Shown here: one piece after another, positions 20,941-32,759 of the stretch | Layout: every line of letters starts with the position of its first letter | Numbering within the stretch: the first letter of the stretch is position 1 | Origin: Camillea tinctor | Lineage: Eukaryota > Ascomycota > Sordariomycetes > Xylariales > Xylariaceae | NCBI GenBank assembly: GCA_022578605.1 | Contig: MU394142.1 | Coordinates: 1-64,000, forward strand | Direction: 5' to 3' | Length of the DNA: 64,000 nt | Position numbers and translations under genes: made by a program | The notes under the pieces: generated by a model | Seen by the model: only the letters and a program-made list of their open reading frames with translations | Told to the model about the DNA's origin: nothing | Databases searched by the model: none

Positions 20941-21648
20941 GCACGTCAGCAAGCCACAACTCGTCTGTTGGTCGGTCGGTTAGTCGGGGCGGTTCGAGTT
21001 CAACAAACAGCGGGAACTAAGAACCTATGATCCAAAGCTGAGATTAGGAAAGATAATAGCAGATTGGAATTATCTATATCGGCTCCTCCCCCCTTTCCCC
21101 CTCTCTTTATCTCCCTCCCTACCTACCTACCCACTTACCTAACCAATATAAACTACTCTCGTCCAGTCAGCCAGGCAAATAAAAGCAGGCCTACACAGGT
21201 CACAGTATTAGCAGCAGTAGTGACCGGCTCCTCGGGTAACATATCCATGAAACCAAGCCGAAAGTGGGAGATCCTCGGGTTATTATGTACCCTAGAATGT
21301 ATGGCAACCTATATAGGTTACCCAATGTATGGGTATCAATATCAGATCATTTACACTGCATCCCGTTCACTCCTCTCCACGTATAAGCTCCCCTAATAAG
21401 AATCCACGTAACCTGCCTACCTAGCTTCCCAAATCTGAGTCCATTGTAGAACACACACATATTACCTAACCTAACCTAACCTACCCTCCATCCCCTAACC
21501 AATCGACTAAACGACCTGCAAAAAAAAAAAAAAAGTTGAATATAATTGTCACAAGCACGCGTTGATTCGATATAAACATTTCTTTTTTCTTCTTTTTTAA
21601 TATCCCAACCGAACTTTCTACTTAGGCGCATACATAGAGCTATACGAA

Positions 21649-21688
21649 CCGGTGTGTATGCGCTGCGGAGGCGCTGCCTCCACACCGG
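21649..21688. repeat. GC-rich bulged hairpin
   Basis: CCGGTGTG (21649-21656) pairs with CACACCGG (21681-21688). Inside it GAGGC/GCCTC closes a 3-nt loop (21668-21680). It stands in AT-rich DNA about 450 bp beyond the UTP17 stop codon. Confidence 0.55.
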
Positions 21689-22139
21689 AGAGAGTTTATG
21701 AGGTGTTCCTAACATACCATACCCCCTAGCCCATACATCACAGCCTCCAACGTTCCGCATTATATAATCCAGGCCTCTCCTATATACGTACTTCTCACTG
21801 CTTTCAAGAAAGGGGGGGGATGCAGTATGTAAACAGACTCCAAAAGCCAGCGAGTTCATTGCGAATGGTGGTGCATATCGAGTGCTTAAGGCATATAGGT
21901 GCGCAAGTGTATCTATGAACAAAGCCAGACAACTGATCATGGGATATGGTGGTATCGAGGGTTTTTTTTTCGTAAAGGGAATATTATACACGAAAGTTGT
22001 TTGTACGGACACATTGTCGTAGGAAAGGCACTTAGTGACTAGGTAGTTGGATGCCTTATCCTGCCATTGTATTGAGCCAACTTAGCTACTCGCAGCTCCA
22101 ATTTTTCATATTAGGTAATACTTTTCTGTCGTGAATATT

Positions 22140-25100
22140 TCATGCTGCAGGAATAGCTTGCTTGGTAGAAAATAGCTTGGTGACTTGGTAGAACATATCC
22201 TCAATAGGCGGCATGGCAAATGCCGGCGCGGCATCGAAAAGCTCCCTAAGTCTCTGTGGTGCAACGACGGCCGGGTGAACATGGTCTTCATCGGTTCCAT
22301 CCTCAGCCATGTCAACGTCCATCTCGTCCCCACTGGCTGGTTCCTCGTCTCCATTCTCGAGGAGTGCTACTGTAGCATTTTCAACAGGGTCCTTTGCTGT
22401 CGGTTCCGGGTCGAGATTCAGGTCGGCCAGGGGCTGGGCAAATGCCAACGATTTCGTATCCATGCCCTCGCTCACCGACCACAGCTGGGCTGCTGCGTCC
22501 AAGACCAAGAAACCGCTCGAGCCAATCGCTGGGAGTAGTGATGTTATAGGGCACGGAAGTTTGTGCACTTTTTCCGGCACACATTGCTCGGTGGTAAAGA
22601 TAGCGAGTTCTGAGTGGGAATGAGATCCTTCCGGTTTATTGCGCGAAACGGCCACGGCGAAACGCGAGGCCTGATAGTCGACTGCCAAGTGGGCTATGAT
22701 CGAAACGCCCGGACCATGTGTGTCCTCGTTTGTCCGCAACTGCGCACCATAACGAAGTTCGTCAAGTACCATATCGTACACTACAAGTGTATCCGAAAGT
22801 ACGATTAGATAAGATGACAAAATCCTAACTCCCTGAATGTCTCCCCTAACCAACCCATTAAGTGAGCTACGGATTTCGCCAGATGTGGGATCAATGACAT
22901 GGATTGCTGAACCTTGCTCGTGAACTTCAGCGCAAACTAGAGTAGAGCCATCTTCGGAGAAACAAATAGCCCCGGAACCTCGGACGGGCGTAGTCGTCGT
23001 ATCTAGATCACCTGGTGCTTCGTTCCCGTGAAGATAGATAGCTTGGGAGCATGTCCAGCTATGCAGTGGCTCTCCCTTTTTGCCCTTGACAACAATACCG
23101 TCCCGTTGTCTAACAGTTGGTCGCCATAGTCGAACAATTCCATCTTCGCCAATAGTAGCAAACCGTTCCTTCCTAGGGTCCGCTGCTATATCTAAGACCG
23201 ATTCGCTTTGGCCTGCATAGTGTGGTGCGTCGATTCGAGATACCAATTCGAGGGTTAGGCCATCTTCCGAAAGAGACCAGAACTTAAGATATACCTCCCG
23301 CCTCTCTACGGCTGATCCTTCAAGCGCATTAACATCTCGCGAAGGGGGCTGCCACTCATCAACCGTAGCAAGCCACCGACCATCATGCGAGTATGCTATA
23401 TTCGTTATCCGAGGTTCCGTTATCGCATAGCCTCTGCTTGTCGTGTTAACATCTGTAGGGTTCGTTCTTGTTAAAGCTTGCTTGGCAAGGCTCTGCATCG
23501 TAGTAAGGTCGACGGTTTGTATTAATGGTGTAGAGGGACCAGCGCCAGAATGTCCGATCTGCTGTTCATTCCCCACGCACAACAAAATTCGTGATGTGTT
23601 GCAGGGATTTACCGCTGCGGGTGTCTTCGATAATTGAGCATGAGTATATTTCCCTACTCGTCTAACTATATCGTCTTTTGAGAAGGGTCGTGGAGTGACT
23701 ATTGTCTGAATCCCTGACACATAGGTAGTCGGTTTCATTTCCGCGGTCGATAAGATCATAGCAGAATTGTCACCGAGATGGAGTACGTATGCAGCACCCC
23801 GTGCGGAAACGACAATGTTCTCAACTGTTGCAGATAAATGAGGCAAGAAGTCCATTTTTTGAGTATCAAGCTGCCACAGTACCAAGGTGGACTCGGAGCC
23901 ACCAGAGATAATATAATTACCTATTGATCGAGTCAGTCTTGTTCACTGTGGGATAGGGGTTCATCGTCATTACCGTCTCGTGACCATTTGACTGCGTGAA
24001 CAGCCCTACGATGCCAGTGGTATTTGCGTGGTTGGAGGGCGAACTGGCGGTTCTTGGAGGTATTTTTCAGTCGCAGTTGGGGCAGCAGGTCATTGTATAG
24101 AAACACACTTCCTCGGGCGCAGCCCACCACGATTTCAACAACTGGCATATTGCCGGTTTCCCTCTGTGACCTTCTGTGGAGATGTACGCGATCCGTGACT
24201 CGTACATCTAAACAAGTGATATCGTCACTGCCGTCGAGAGTAAAAAAGTCATAATCGAGACCTTCAAACGTAGAGAAAGACTTGGCCCTTGACATTCCTA
24301 GGATGATGTCTCGCCCTGCTGAAGCAACCAAAGTGTGACCCGGGCGGGTAGACTGCAGGTTCCCGATGGCAGAGGGGCTGGTGAAAAGGATCTTAGACGC
24401 CTTCACATGGAGATCCCGGATGTCACATGCGAGAATGTGCCAGCTCTGGTCTCTTTGAACAGAGGCATACAACACATCCTGAGTACTACCATCGATTTTT
24501 ATAGCTCCAATAGACATGTCAGTCAGAAATTCACATTCTAGCTTGGTGTATGCTTCCGATCCCTCGCCGGTTTCCCAGTCGATAAGCCAAACGTAACCAG
24601 AAGACGACGCCACCCATACGAGGTTCTGAGATGTCGCGGATGGGCAGACTGACACTATCTGGCCCCGCGATTCAGGCTTGGTAAAGAAAGACAGAGGTAT
24701 CTTGCGAATTAAGAGAGACTCGGCGGCCGAGTACACTTGGAGGGAGGTATTGTATGCTAGGATTAGGTGCCTGGGGTGAAGGGTGAATGTAAGCATGTCG
24801 GCGGCAACGAGGGGGGAGAGGAGAGAGCACACTTTTCGTTGTCAGTTAATATAGGATCTATGTTTAATATCCTTCCACCCATAGGCTGTGATAATCTCCA
24901 ACTGAGTGGGGTGTATGTAGGAACCAGGTCCTTAGAATGCTTGGTCCCCCTCGATCGATGCCGGCGCTTCTCCGTCTTATCGGGGGTCCCATTCACATCG
25001 ACGATAGCTAGCGATGTAGTCTCCGCTTTCAGAGTAGATACTCCTGCGTCATTGTCCTGTGCGATTTCATCCTCCTGGGCGAGGTGTCCATTGGTGTCTG

Positions 25101-25274
25101 TTGGCTTCGGGAGCATGCGATCTCGTTTCGATCGCTTTCGTCTGCCACTTTCGTCTACGTCCCTCTTTCGCTTCTGCGCATTGGGCTAGGGGGTATTGGT
25201 GAATACCAAGTACATATAGTGACAATGGCTCTAATAGTAACAGGACTCACCTCTGTAACCGTCATGGGAGCCAT
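22140..25274 (-). CDS. UTP17: U3 snoRNP / t-UTP subunit UTP17 (NAN1; WDR75 homologue), WD40 protein
   Basis: Nucleolar WD40 protein of the t-UTP subcomplex, needed for pre-rRNA transcription and early 18S processing. Exons (minus) are 25251-25274, 24833-25185, 23974-24770 and 22140-23920, giving 984 residues with phase kept throughout. Acceptors are CCCTAG, CCCCAG and AATAG; the third exon joins DNEK to HLILAYNTSLQVYS. The first coding exon is eight codons (MAPMTVTE). The N-terminus has a basic nuclear signal (KRKRDVDESGRRKRSKRDR). Two WD40 propellers follow, e.g. HRRAVHAVKWSRDG/NYIISGGSESTLVLWQL across intron 3 and FATIGEDGIVRLWRP. The C-terminus is acidic, then ends with the family tail FAMPPIEDMFYQVTKLF. 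It shares a divergent promoter with RPB10. Confidence 0.93.
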
Positions 25275-25804
25275 CTTGGGACGAGAATGTAGGTTGCGAC
25301 GGTGACCTGGGGTGGTGATGCGATCCGACTCCCGTAATTTGAATATATTGATCGGACTTTTTTTCACTTAGACAAGTTCTAAGTAGAACCGCCTTAAAAG
25401 TTTCAATAGAAGTTCAAATGTTTTTTCAGTGGAGCACATCGATAAGGAGCTTGATAAACTTAGTGGATCCTACAGGGGTCAAGTGGTCTTGCTAGCGGAT
25501 CATTATAGTTCCGTAGAGTGGGTTCAACCTTAAGTTCGTGCTACATGTACAGTTCCAGCCAATGATTTGCTCAGAAAATATTTCCCTTATTCACCGATGC
25601 GCGCGCCACTTGGTTCCTGCAGGCAATAAACTTCTTCGAATCAAAGAAGCTCGTGGATTTTTTTTTTTAAAACAAAAACCATTCCTCGTCCCATCAACTC
25701 TTTATTTTATTGCTGCTGCAGCAAGCAACATCCCTTCGCTTGTTCGCATATCCGTCAATAACCTCGATAAATATCACGAAATCTGAGGATTCTAATTACC
25801 AAAA
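25275..25804. promoter_or_regulatory. Divergent promoter of UTP17 and RPB10
   Basis: Only 530 bases separate the two start codons. No TATA box is obvious. A T-run with A-rich flank lies at 25658-25680. Both genes serve RNA polymerase and ribosome production, so a shared regulatory region is likely. I did not find a clear PAC or RRPE motif by eye. Confidence 0.6.
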
Positions 25805-26292
25805 ATGATTATCCCTATTAGATGTTTTTCCTGCGGGAAGGTAAGTGTGTCATTCTTACAGCGGACTATGGCCTTGGCCTGCACCAAACACGCTCCATGT
25901 TCACGCTGCTTTTGAAAAATCAACACTAACAAAAACGCGATTGATAGGTCACTGGAGACCTCTGGGAACGATACCTGAAGCTTATAGATGATGGAATCCC
26001 TGACGGGTTCGTATACGAGACCCCTAGTACATATTTCCGGATGATGCTCACACGGTTGTAACAGTGATGCCATGGATCAATTGGGACTCAAGAGATACTG
26101 CTGCCGTCGCATGATCATGACCCACGTCGACCTGATCGAGAAGCTTCTGAAGTAAGGAACACCAAACGAACCAACACTAACGCGCCCGGGGTGTTGGGAG
26201 AAGGGATAAAGAGATACAAGGTCGCTAACTGGCATCACAGGTACACCCCCGACGGACGAAACGACAAGAAGCTGCAGCTCGGAAAAGAATAA
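25805..26292 (+). CDS. RPB10: RNA polymerases I, II and III subunit RPABC5 (Rpb10)
   Basis: Small zinc-binding subunit shared by all three nuclear RNA polymerases. Exons are 25805-25840, 25948-26006, 26065-26151 and 26241-26292, giving 77 residues. Splice sites are GTAAGT/GATAG, GTTCGT/AACAG and GTAAGG/CACAG. The invariant N-terminus [12 protein letters not shown] and the RYCCRRM pair give the atypical zinc site C7-C10-C-C. WERYLKL and [11 protein letters not shown] are also conserved. It is a few residues longer than the yeast protein (70) through its C-terminal tail. The first exon is 12 codons. Confidence 0.97.
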
Positions 26293-29200
26293 TCGGAAGA
26301 GGAGCGTGCGTAATAATCGGGTGAACTTAAGCGATTCTGACCTCGCAAGAGAAGAGAAAAGAGGAAAAAACTTGCATATTCCATGGCGTTGGGCTGTTTT
26401 TGGCGGATGGCGTTTCTGGGCAGAGGGGGCATGTGGATCGATATCGCTGCGGATTAGGCGTACACTTGCAAAGAAAGAAAAATTGCACAACAAAGTTGAT
26501 GGTGAATAATTCCCTGCGGTGTTTGTACGAAGACAGACGAATCATGCCCAATAATCATGAGCCTGTTTTCCCCCGAGGAGATAGGGGGGAAGATGAGAGA
26601 ATCGGGGGCTGAAGATATCAAGAATGCCTTGCGGTCACCATAACGGGCCCCCCTATTTACCGCCATTGGCCTTCGAGACAACGCCACGTCAAAAGACTAG
26701 GATTGCCATGTGGGCGTAGGAAGGCGGCTATTTTTGTTTTCTTTCCAGGGTTTGCGCTTGAAAAGACCAACATCCCATATCCCCCCTCTCCCAACTGATC
26801 TGGACCCAGATCGCTTAAGACGCCACTCGATCGTCTAACCTGACCGCCTTTGCTTCCTGCTCATGCGCTGCGCGTACCAGACTGTCGGGAGTGAATTATG
26901 TCATGTGATAGCGCGGAAGCATTCGCCTAACGGCTGTGTTTGGCATAGATGGGAAACGTGGATGCGAGCAAACACCGCAGAGCCTCTTGGCCCTACGAAG
27001 CCAAGCGAGGGAGGGATGTCTATACGATGCGTTGGTCGTCTATGGGATGTTAAGTTGCTGGCGGAATCATCTATACCCTGGTATGAGTCGGGGCGGTCAC
27101 GGCTGCGAAGTATGGTTCTGGGTAGACAAAAACACATTGGCGCGATATGCAATAAATTCTATTACAGGAAATATCTCTTTTTTTTTATTTCTCGGCTTCT
27201 CCCAAGTCTAGTGCAAAGAAGGGAAAGAGGACATCATCGGCTCATCCTACAGGAAGCAAGTGAACCGATAATAAACAGGGGGGTTCATCCGGATGCGAGA
27301 GAGCCCGACTCACCATCGTCATTGATCGCTATCTTCTACCCCCTTTCTGACAATTTGCCTTTTACTTTGGGGGAAAGATCGTGCGTGATAAAAAGTTGTA
27401 AGATATTATCATATTCAGCCCTTCACATCTAGTGTGCCAACCCTCAATCGGTCCCGGCTGGCAGGTAAGCAAGCAGCCCCCCCCCTTTTTTCGAGAAAAA
27501 AGAGCACATCCATGGTTATCCGGCCTCTCATCCTTCGATCCCTCCCCTCCCCTCCCTTCTTCCCGAGAGCGGTCTCTGACTCGTTGTTCGGTATGCCGCG
27601 ACAATCCATCTACGGAAGGGAGGGGAAAGGGAGGGTTCGGCCTGCTTTACCTAGATCTGACAGCCGAGCTGGATGTGTGTATGTGTGTGTGTTGTTAGCC
27701 GATGTTGGCTCGCAGCCATTTGGGACAGAACCAACATGCGCATTAATCCATGTCCTTACAACTTAGCTTAAGCGGGCTTCTTATAGGGCGTAAGGCCGAG
27801 GAAGACCGGGGTGGAGGAGGGTAAGGAAGAAGAGGGGGGCCGTCAATCTTTTTTTCTTTCTAACGGGATGCCGTATGTGTGTGGTTCCTCTAGGCCATGC
27901 ATTACATATCGATCGGGCTGTTTGGTGTCTTTCTCTCTCGCACGCTATCTCTATCTTAGTGTAGTAGACTGGCTGGCTGCAACTGGACTGGGCTGCGTTA
28001 TGTATGTAATGTATATGTATGTATTGTATCACGGCGCCTATGCACGTCTTGATCAGCCCTCGGGAAAAGAAAAAGAAAAAAAAGACGTATGCGTGTTTTT
28101 TTCTAGGACTTTCAGGGGAATAAAAATTATTAGAAAACATATCCTGGTCTAGCATCAATGGTGATCGATGTTCTCGGAGAGTAGACATGTAGTTTCTTCT
28201 ATGCAGTACACCATCAAAATTACCAACTCGTCATACCGTAAGATAGATAGACAGTCAGCTCCTGGTTATTTGTAGTATTATCGTGATTGTCATTATTATC
28301 ATCATTATTATTATTGCTTCTTTTTTTCAGCTCTTACGCCAATATTTGTTTCAATCAGGTCACCGTCCCTACGCCCATCATCACTATCACACAGCCGAGT
28401 CGAGTCCATAATATAACTACTTACACAACCCACATCTATTCTCGGCGGCATCACTCAGATAGGTCTCAAAAACCGGCTGTAGAACCCGAGCATGGATGAA
28501 GCAAAAGCTTAGGTGGATTCGACGATCCCACTGGTTGGGCTACGATCCTAGGGTCGAAGCCAGGAAAAAGGTGTTTCTTTTCGTTTTCCTCTCTTAGCGT
28601 AGCTTTCCTTCCTGTCGGATCCGGACTAAACCAACTTCGTGATATAGCCTAAGCATAATGAAAACGACAACGAAAAAAAAATTCGGTTAGCGTATATACA
28701 TAAAACACAAAAGAGAGAAAGTTGGGTTAGTTTCTTTTGGTTTTCGGCTTTTTGCCCGGTTCGCTGACTTTTCGCTCTAAAAAGGAAACGATCTCTTTCC
28801 CTCTCTTTGCTTTTTTTTACCCTCTTCCCAAAACCCAGAGCGCTGGCACCGTGGCCCCTCCCCGCCGACCTCCACCCACCAATTGTAACAAGATGGTTCC
28901 AAGGTTTATTTTTGTTTCATGGCAATCGGCGGCAGTAGTGTACTAGGTTAGTTGTAGTGTAAGTAGGTAGAGAGATGGGCCAGGACTACACTCTACCCAA
29001 TACAGTAAAGGTAGGTTAGTCTGTTGGTAAGCAGCATAGGTAGATCATCCGCCAAACACGCAGATACGGTACAAGGCATAGAAACGCTCGCGGATATTCT
29101 CTAATATATCGTTTACTACTACAATTTATCAAAAAGAAATTGAAAAAAATTCGATGGCTTAAGAAAAAGAAGTCCTACGCCTTGAAGGAATACGGACGTA

Positions 29201-30001
29201 TGGGCTTCTACCGGCAGCTTGGCATCACTCTGTTCATCGATGCAGAAATGTCTTCAGCTAAGGGGACTTTTGTGGAGGGACGAGGAGCAGGGTAAGCAGG
29301 CTCGCGTAGGTGAGGTAGGTATGTGTGTAGCTATATGGATAGGGAGATTTAGATTTAGCCCCCAATGGTACGTCTTGGACTACATGAATCGAACGGGCTC
29401 CCCATCTGGTGATATCTCAGTCATACACATGTATCTAGTGTAGCAGAACAAGTCATGGGGGGGTTGATTATGGTAGATTTTTTTTTTCCTGTCTAGACTA
29501 CCTAGTATGCATTGTGCCCGACCAAGTCATCAGAGAGATCAACCAACACCCAAAGCTAGAGCACGATACCAGCAAATGTCGGTCTTCTCTCTGATTGCTC
29601 TACAAGGCGACCTATGTACTAGGTTGATGTTAGTGTACCTCCACGCACCGTTGAAGGCGGGCATGGTGCCGATCAACTATACTAGCACGGCAGCGCTCTC
29701 CTTCGAGTGGCCCCACAGTCTAGCCCGACTAGGCTAGGGGGAAACGCGGGAACCAGATCGTCGGGTACACAGTCATCAGAGTGATTGGTGTTCGCGATGT
29801 CCAAATAAGTCACACATCCTTGTCTCCTCCACCTAGAAGTTGTGGTGGTTCGCATCAGGCAATTCCACCGATATCTTCCTAGCGTACGACCACGTCCAGA
29901 ATGCAATGACATGGATAGTAAAGGTTGGGAATAGGGAAACGTGAGAGTGCTTTAGGCGGAGCATGAAACAGATGTATCTGTAAGGGATTGTGTTCGTTCT
30001 G
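26293..30001. other. Intergenic, 3.7 kb, no supported gene
   Basis: Reading frames up to 189 codons occur (26863-27432), but their composition is unlike protein and no motif or splice continuation supports them. There are many T-rich and AT-rich stretches and a GT-rich run at 27673-27692. It could hold a non-coding transcript or long UTRs; the sequence does not decide. Confidence 0.5.
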
Positions 30002-30949
30002 TTATGCTTGCGCTTGCTGCTGGTTCTGCACGGATTCCGACTCGTGCTCGGGTGCCGCTGAGTCGGGAACAGTGACTAATTGGCAAAACAACTTGGCTGT
30101 GGCACGATCCCAGGCTTCAACTTCGTGGGTCCATGTTCTGTTGCTGTGGGCGCTTGCAAAAGGTATTACTTTGCCGAATTCCATGTCCACAATATAGTCA
30201 CCTTCAGGAGAAGCCGGGCTAGTGAGAGTGGCCTTGACGGCTCGAACGTTGAAGTTCGGAGCGACCGTGATGAGTCCAACTGACTTTTTTTCTTTGTTAA
30301 TATTTCTCAAGGAAGTTGGGGCATGGAAGAGACAAACCAAATCTCTAGGCTGAGGCTGAGGTTCATCCTGTAGAAGGTAGAAAAAATGTGTGATGGCGTG
30401 AAAAAGCTCCAGATTTTGGTAGATGTTGTCTTTCAACGTTGGCGGGTCATCAATCTCATAGTTGGAGACGCCAAAGAGAGTGGGCCAAGGTAAAATAACA
30501 GCATCGAACTTGTGTTCCATCACGCTGCCGTGATCTGTGTGCTTACATAGCCATCTTCCAAAGCTCGTCATGTAATTGCTTAATTCCCATGATCCGCTAT
30601 ACCAACCAAGTTTCGGACTAGTATCTATCTCAAACCAACCGACAAGGTCGTTCAGTTGTGCTTCAATGTCTTCAAGAACAGAGAGTTGATGAGATGATCT
30701 GCTAGGTTGTTCATATCTAAGTCTTATGACAAGTTTTGGACAACGGCCTGCGGCATTCAGATGAGGTAGGCCCTTCTTGTAGGAGTCTTCAATAGAAGAA
30801 GCAATGGCTGAATTCAGGGAATCAATATCACCATCAACAGAGGCTAGAGAACCTAGCAAAACTGTCCGGGCAGCAAGATCGAGCTGGATGAAAGGAGGGA
30901 AGAGACGTAGCTCCGGGTCCCTACGGTCCCTTGCTACTTCGTCCTCCAT
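30002..30949 (-). CDS. Hypothetical protein, lineage-specific, 315 residues
   Basis: Not recognised. One uninterrupted frame; the start at 30949 (MEDEVARDRRDPELRLFPPF) is preferred, while an upstream in-frame ATG at 31090 would add 47 residues of leader-like sequence. Apparently soluble and globular: no signal peptide, no membrane segment, no repeat. The end is Gln/Glu/Ser-rich (HESESVQNQQQAQA). Features include a Trp-rich middle (WFEIDTSPKLGWYSGSWELS) and a hydrophobic stretch HAITHFFYLL. Codon use is balanced between A/T and G/C, unlike the very GC-rich oxygenase genes. It stands alone in long intergenic DNA, suggesting an accessory gene. An intron cannot be ruled out. Confidence 0.65.
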   Translation of the reverse strand: MEDEVARDRRDPELRLFPPFIQLDLAARTVLLGSLASVDGDIDSLNSAIASSIEDSYKKGLPHLNAAGRCPKLVIRLRYEQPSRSSHQLSVLEDIEAQLNDLVGWFEIDTSPKLGWYSGSWELSNYMTSFGRWLCKHTDHGSVMEHKFDAVILPWPTLFGVSNYEIDDPPTLKDNIYQNLELFHAITHFFYLLQDEPQPQPRDLVCLFHAPTSLRNINKEKKSVGLITVAPNFNVRAVKATLTSPASPEGDYIVDMEFGKVIPFASAHSNRTWTHEVEAWDRATAKLFCQLVTVPDSAAPEHESESVQNQQQAQA

Positions 30950-32759
30950 CGTGAGGATTTGCACTTGCAGGTTATTGCTGATGGTGATGTTGATATTGTT
31001 GCAGCAAGCTTGGAGGACTTGGGGGAGAAGGAAAAGAGTGAAAATGTTTTCGCACCCTGTTAAGTACTCTGTGGGGCGTATTGGGCACAATGTGAGACCA
31101 AAACAATAGATTCGGTACTTGCCCCGCCGAGCAAACTTATTTTGATCATTTATGGGGTGCGCTGGGTAACTATGTACCTATGTACCTATGGGCAGCCAAC
31201 CTTAAAACCTATAGGGCAAGTCAATTACCTAACCTAGGTACTTGAGTACTTGGTTATCCAAATTCTCTAAGCTAAGCTAAACCTCTCCCCCAAGTCCACC
31301 ACCACATACTTTTACTACTATTTAGTAGTGTATGTAGACTACGTTCGTGGTCATGACCAAGGACAGGGGAGATGGGAAAAGTCCTCTGTGACTCGTCAGT
31401 TTGAAGCGATCCACTTTGATTAAGCGCCGGGACCCTGCTTGGGTCATGCAGAGGGAGACAGCTCGCCGACCGACCCGACTTCTTACTGGCCGAACCTTGC
31501 CAGCAACGTGCGTTCGAAAAGCAAGTCGCGCAGCTTGCAGGTAGGAGAGAATGAATAGGTAGGTTACTTACTTATCTGTGACCTTTTTGGCTGGCTGCTA
31601 TAGTAGCTAGGCAGAGTAAGCAAAGCCAAAGCCAAAGCAAATCACATATTTACACCTCTTTAATGTTCTTAGGTACCTAACCTGTCTATATAGGTGCATG
31701 TATGTATGTATGTATGTATGTATGTATGTATGTGCTACCCGATGCATGGTCGTCAAAGAGCCTCCGTACAACCCCAGGGCATCTTGAAGGACAGGAACGA
31801 ACCAAAGGAGGGAAGAGACGGGGAGAGACAGACAGAGAGAGAGGGGAAAGGGAACATCCCCGGAGCTGTACAGCTGTGATCTTTTTTTGTCCTACCTTAC
31901 CGAGCGCTTGTCTCATATTTTCATCACTGTTATCTTTTCTTTTCTTTTTTTCTTTTTTTTTGTTGCCTTTTCCCTTTTCTTGAATCTTTTTTAATCCCAA
32001 GAACTGTTCTGTAAAGGATTCACAGCCCTGGTTGTCTTATAAGCTAGCAGCCCTAGGTACATAAAAAGGTACGTATCTTAACTGCTTAAAACCCACCTAG
32101 TATGTGCTGTGTACCAACATACACTACGCTAATCAAGTCCCCAAACCTAGAAATCCACTAAGGTTTAAGGTAATCCTCGGGTTACTGTGGATCTTAACTG
32201 GGTCCCTAAGAAACAACATCTTTCCTGTCTCTCTCTCTTTTTTAGCCCCTCCTGATTGAAACAATTGAACAATCGCGATCCAACACACACACACCTCTTT
32301 CTTCTATACCCACCCATCTCTCTCTCTCTCTTTTTTTTTCTTGTCGCTATATTCAACCACTCAAAGCTACTTTTAACTTATTCGATTATTCATTTAATCA
32401 ATATCAATTAATTATTTATCCTTCACCTCCAACAAAAAGAGGGTCTGGTTATCCCTTCAGCACAGCCTTGTCCGACTTGGACTGACTATACCTATACTAT
32501 ACTCGGTTCAGATACTCCTTGGTTTAAAAACCATCGCATTGCCCCAATCTGCGCCGAGCGCTTTCTTCTGCTTGCTGGAACAAGCTACCCTAGCTTCCCC
32601 TGCTTGTTATCTACTCTTCTCTCGGGTCTCTTTTCATCTGACCTTGCAAAGCCTCAAAGCCTCAAGCAATTCCTTAGCTCTTAGACGCGACAAACAAACT
32701 TGACTTCGCCTTTCTCAACTCAACCGTCTTGCCCACCTTCCTCGCGACCAGAATTAGCC
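30950..32759. other. Divergent intergenic region with (ATGT)9
   Basis: Holds the promoter of the 30-kb hypothetical gene and a long leader-like region before the 32.8-kb gene. The last ~350 bases are CT-rich. (ATGT)9 at 31698-31733 and an AC run at about 32282-32293 are present. No coding signal. Confidence 0.5.
31698..31733. repeat. (ATGT)9 microsatellite
   Basis: Thirty-six bases of perfect ATGT tandem repeats in intergenic DNA. Confidence 0.95.

Larger units (their letters stand above)
19922..22139. other. Intergenic, 2.2 kb
   Basis: Promoter side of the dioxygenase gene and 3' side of UTP17. It contains a 14-bp inverted repeat of GGGAC units (20853-20866/20927-20940), short CCTAA repeats near 21465-21482, a poly-A run near 21520-21533 and a GC-rich hairpin at 21649-21688. 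No supported gene. Confidence 0.5.

Noticed and set aside
21463..21484. CCTAA repeats suggesting a telomere
   Set aside because: Only three copies, the unit is not the CCCTAA fungal telomere repeat, and genes lie on both sides.
26863..27432. 189-codon frame on the + strand
   Set aside because: No recognisable motif, uneven composition, no splice extension and no plausible upstream context; judged chance.
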